Assembly (NCBI GenBank): GCA_029287305.1
Contig: JARFRJ010000265.1
Location: 1-8,748, forward strand
Direction: 5' to 3'
Length of the DNA stretch: 8,748 bases
Source: Hyphomonas sp.
GTDB lineage: Bacteria > Pseudomonadota > Alphaproteobacteria > Caulobacterales > Hyphomonadaceae
Notes under the pieces: model-generated
Databases searched by the model: none
The model's input: only the letters and a program-made list of their open reading frames with translations
What the model was told of the DNA's origin: nothing
Program-made: the position numbers and the translations under genes
Shown here: positions 7,271-8,748 of the stretch, piece by piece
How positions within the stretch are numbered: the stretch's first letter is position 1
Layout of the letters: the number at the start of each line of letters is the position of its first letter

Positions 7271-8503
7271 ATGACAGATCCTATTCTTGCCAGCCCGACG
7301 ACCCTTAAAGCGCTTAAAGGCGTCCCTTTGACATTTCGTTGGATTGGAAAATGGCTGTTGACCGGTAAAACAGGTCAACTCAAAGTTCGCCTGCCAGATG
7401 GCCGTGAATTGCGCTTTTATCATGATGATGAGGGACCTGAAGCCTCTATAGACATTCATGACTATGCTTTTGCCAAGCGCAGCTTTGCCGGCGGCGATGT
7501 TGGATTTGGCGAAAGCTATATGGACGGGCAATGGTCGACCCCTGATCTGACGGCGGTGCTGCGTTATTTCAGTGATAATTTTGATGCCTCTGGGGATGGA
7601 CGCTTAGCGCGTGGCGGCTTTTTGCGCCGCTTGACCAATATGTTGCGCCACATGCTCAACCGGAACAGTAAAACAGGCTCGCAGCGAAATATTTATAATC
7701 ATTATGATATTGGCAACACATTCTATGCCAAATGGCTGGACCCCTCAATGACCTATTCGGCTGCGCTGTATAATCAAAAGGATGTCAGCCTAGAGAGCGC
7801 ACAAAAGGCTAAATATGACGCCATATGCCGCAATCTGAAATTGTCTCCGGACAGCGATATCCTTGAGATTGGGTGCGGTTGGGGCGGATTTGCCGAATAT
7901 GCCGCGTCCCAATATGGGGCGAAGCTTACATGTCTGACCATTTCAAAAGCGCAGCAGGAATATGCTCGCGAGCGTTTGCATAAGGCAGGGCTGGCTGAAC
8001 GCGTGGATATACGCCTTCAGGATTATCGCGATCATTCCGGGACATATGATGGCGTTGCCTCGATTGAAATGTTTGAAGCGGTCGGAGAGAGCTATTGGCC
8101 CTCCTATTTCAGCAAAGTGCATGAGGCTCTCAAACCCGGCGGCAAAGCGACGCTACAGATTATCACCATTGATGATGACTTGTTTCAAGGCTATCGCCAA
8201 AGGGCGGATTTTATCCAGCGCTATATTTTTCCAGGCGGTATGATGCCGAGCGAAAAAGCGCTTAGAAAGCAATTGGAAAAGGCCGGGCTGAGTTATGATT
8301 CGGTCAATTATTTCGGCCTTGACTATGCCAAGACGCTGAAAATCTGGGCGGATAATTTCAATAAGGGCTGGGAAGAGATATGTCAGCTCGGCTTTGATGA
8401 AAGCTTCCGGCGGATGTGGAATTTCTATCTCAGCTATTGTCAGGCTGGGTTTGAAGGCCAACGGATCAATGTTGGCCAGTTTTCCATTATCCGGCCACAT
8501 TAA
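7271..8503 (+). CDS. cyclopropane-fatty-acyl-phospholipid synthase-like SAM-dependent methyltransferase
   Basis: This 410-residue protein would transfer a methyl group from S-adenosylmethionine to the double bond of an unsaturated acyl chain in membrane phospholipid. Motifs include GFGESYMDGQW (78-88), NHYDIGNTFYAKWLDPSMTY (143-162), the SAM site LEIGCGWGGFAEY (198-210), EMFEAVG (266-272) and FIQRYIFPGGMMPS (314-327). Against E. coli Cfa, E239, I268 and Y317 of the bicarbonate site are kept (E269, I298, Y352), but C139 is A164 and H266 is Q296. The product may be a methylated alkene, as made by UfaM in furan fatty acid synthesis, rather than a cyclopropane; the sequence alone does not decide. 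I chose ATG 7271 because AGAAGA (7254-7259) is 11 bases upstream. A TTG at 7262 would add three residues but leaves only two bases to that site. The gap to the DUF1365 stop is 15 bases. It is the last gene of the operon. Confidence 0.93.
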   Translation: MTDPILASPTTLKALKGVPLTFRWIGKWLLTGKTGQLKVRLPDGRELRFYHDDEGPEASIDIHDYAFAKRSFAGGDVGFGESYMDGQWSTPDLTAVLRYFSDNFDASGDGRLARGGFLRRLTNMLRHMLNRNSKTGSQRNIYNHYDIGNTFYAKWLDPSMTYSAALYNQKDVSLESAQKAKYDAICRNLKLSPDSDILEIGCGWGGFAEYAASQYGAKLTCLTISKAQQEYARERLHKAGLAERVDIRLQDYRDHSGTYDGVASIEMFEAVGESYWPSYFSKVHEALKPGGKATLQIITIDDDLFQGYRQRADFIQRYIFPGGMMPSEKALRKQLEKAGLSYDSVNYFGLDYAKTLKIWADNFNKGWEEICQLGFDESFRRMWNFYLSYCQAGFEGQRINVGQFSIIRPH

Positions 8504-8527
8504 AGCTGATGAATACAAAGCGGATGG

Positions 8528-8566
8528 AAACGCTCTAGCGGCTCTGATATGCGAGCGGGCGTTTTT
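8528..8566 (+). terminator. candidate intrinsic terminator after the lipid-modification operon
   Basis: AAACGCTC (8528-8535) pairs with GGGCGTTT (8557-8564), eight pairs with one G-T wobble. The enclosed GCTC (8541-8544) can pair with GAGC (8553-8556) to extend the structure. A run of five T (8562-8566) overlaps and follows the 3' arm. It lies 24 bases after the methyltransferase stop and before the convergent tRNA, a logical site. The internal bulge makes it less than textbook. For the tRNA transcript on the other strand only a TTT follows, so termination in that direction is doubtful. Confidence 0.45.
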
Positions 8567-8572
8567 CAAAAA

Positions 8573-8649
8573 TGGTGGTTGGAGAGAGACTTGAACTCTC
8601 GACCTCAGGATTATGAGTCCTGCGCTCTAACCAGCTGAGCTACCCAACC
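8573..8649 (-). tRNA. tRNA with anticodon CAT (probably elongator tRNA-Met; tRNA-Ile2 possible)
   Basis: The - strand folds into a complete 77-base tRNA with an encoded CCA (8573-8575). The acceptor stem is GGTTGGG/TCCAACC (8643-8649 with 8577-8583, one G-T pair) with discriminator A. The D arm is GAGC-type with loop AGCTGGTTA. The anticodon stem CAGGA/TCCTG encloses loop CTCATAA, giving anticodon CAT at 8613-8615. The variable loop is AGGTC, and the T arm is GAGAG/CTCTC with TTCAAGT. The first base pair is G-C and the D loop is not of initiator type, so this is not initiator tRNA. A CAT anticodon is also used by tRNA-Ile2 after lysidine modification. The fourth acceptor pair here is T-A, as in E. 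coli elongator Met, whereas E. coli Ile2 has C-G pairs at positions 4 and 5. Met is therefore preferred, but not firmly. Confidence 0.95.
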
Positions 8650-8673
8650 TTGGACACGCTTTCCAAGCTGGGC

Positions 8674-8702
8674 TGTATAAGGTTTCGCCCACACGGATGC
8701 AA
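8674..8702 (-). promoter_or_regulatory. sigma-70-type promoter of the tRNA gene
   Basis: Read on the - strand, TTGCAT (8697-8702) and TATACA (8674-8679) are separated by exactly 17 bases, close to the TTGACA/TATAAT consensus. Transcription would begin near 8667, about 18 bases before the mature tRNA 5' end at 8649. This fits a short RNase P-cleaved leader. The rest of the tail (8703-8748) shows nothing else I can support. Confidence 0.7.
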
Positions 8703-8748
8703 GCCTTTATCGCGCATTCTCTTCTTCGTCTTTCCCCTATGTCTCCGC

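Noticed and set aside
8153..8569. 138-codon open frame on the - strand over the end of the methyltransferase gene
   Set aside because: It is antisense to conserved Cfa-family sequence, runs through the candidate terminator and shows no family motif; it is a shadow frame.

Overview
The window is a Gram-negative, almost certainly alphaproteobacterial, chromosomal fragment. The protein styles, the Kdo/heptose lipopolysaccharide genes, a lipid-modification operon of the alphaproteobacterial/gammaproteobacterial type, and roughly even base composition by eye all point there, but I cannot name a genus. It looks like the end of an assembled contig: bases 7-40 are the synthetic Illumina Nextera read-2 adapter, so native sequence begins at about base 41.

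Layout. (1) 78-2512, + strand: two acyl-CoA dehydrogenase genes in tandem. They look like the two unlike subunits of a heteromeric enzyme: the first keeps a catalytic glutamate and the first-half FAD/substrate motifs, the second lacks the glutamate but keeps the arginine and glycine motifs of the second half. (2) 2562-4909, - strand: kdsA followed by hldE, overlapping by 4 bases. They supply the two sugars of the lipopolysaccharide inner core, Kdo and ADP-heptose. KdsA carries the four ligands of the metal-dependent class at the family's exact spacing. (3) 4910-5102: a divergent intergenic region between kdsA and the next operon. (4) 5103-8503, + strand: a compact three-gene operon of a flavin-dependent oxidoreductase (amine-oxidase/NAD(P)-binding Rossmann type), a DUF1365 protein and a cyclopropane-fatty-acid-synthase-like methyltransferase. 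(5) 8573-8649, - strand: a tRNA with anticodon CAT, with a clear sigma-70 promoter upstream.

How the genes work together. The first pair would carry out the alpha,beta-dehydrogenation step in breakdown of some acyl-CoA; the substrate cannot be read from the sequence. The kdsA-hldE pair couples two precursor pathways for the outer membrane. The flavoprotein-DUF1365-methyltransferase trio probably modifies unsaturated acyl chains of membrane phospholipids. Homologous genes belong to the singlet-oxygen (RpoE/ChrR) regulon in Rhodobacter, and related methylases start furan fatty acid synthesis. The methyltransferase here lacks two of the five residues that hold bicarbonate in E. coli Cfa, so its product should not be assumed to be a cyclopropane. 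This trio is the most interesting part of the window. I found no insertion sequence, CRISPR array, phage gene or defence system.
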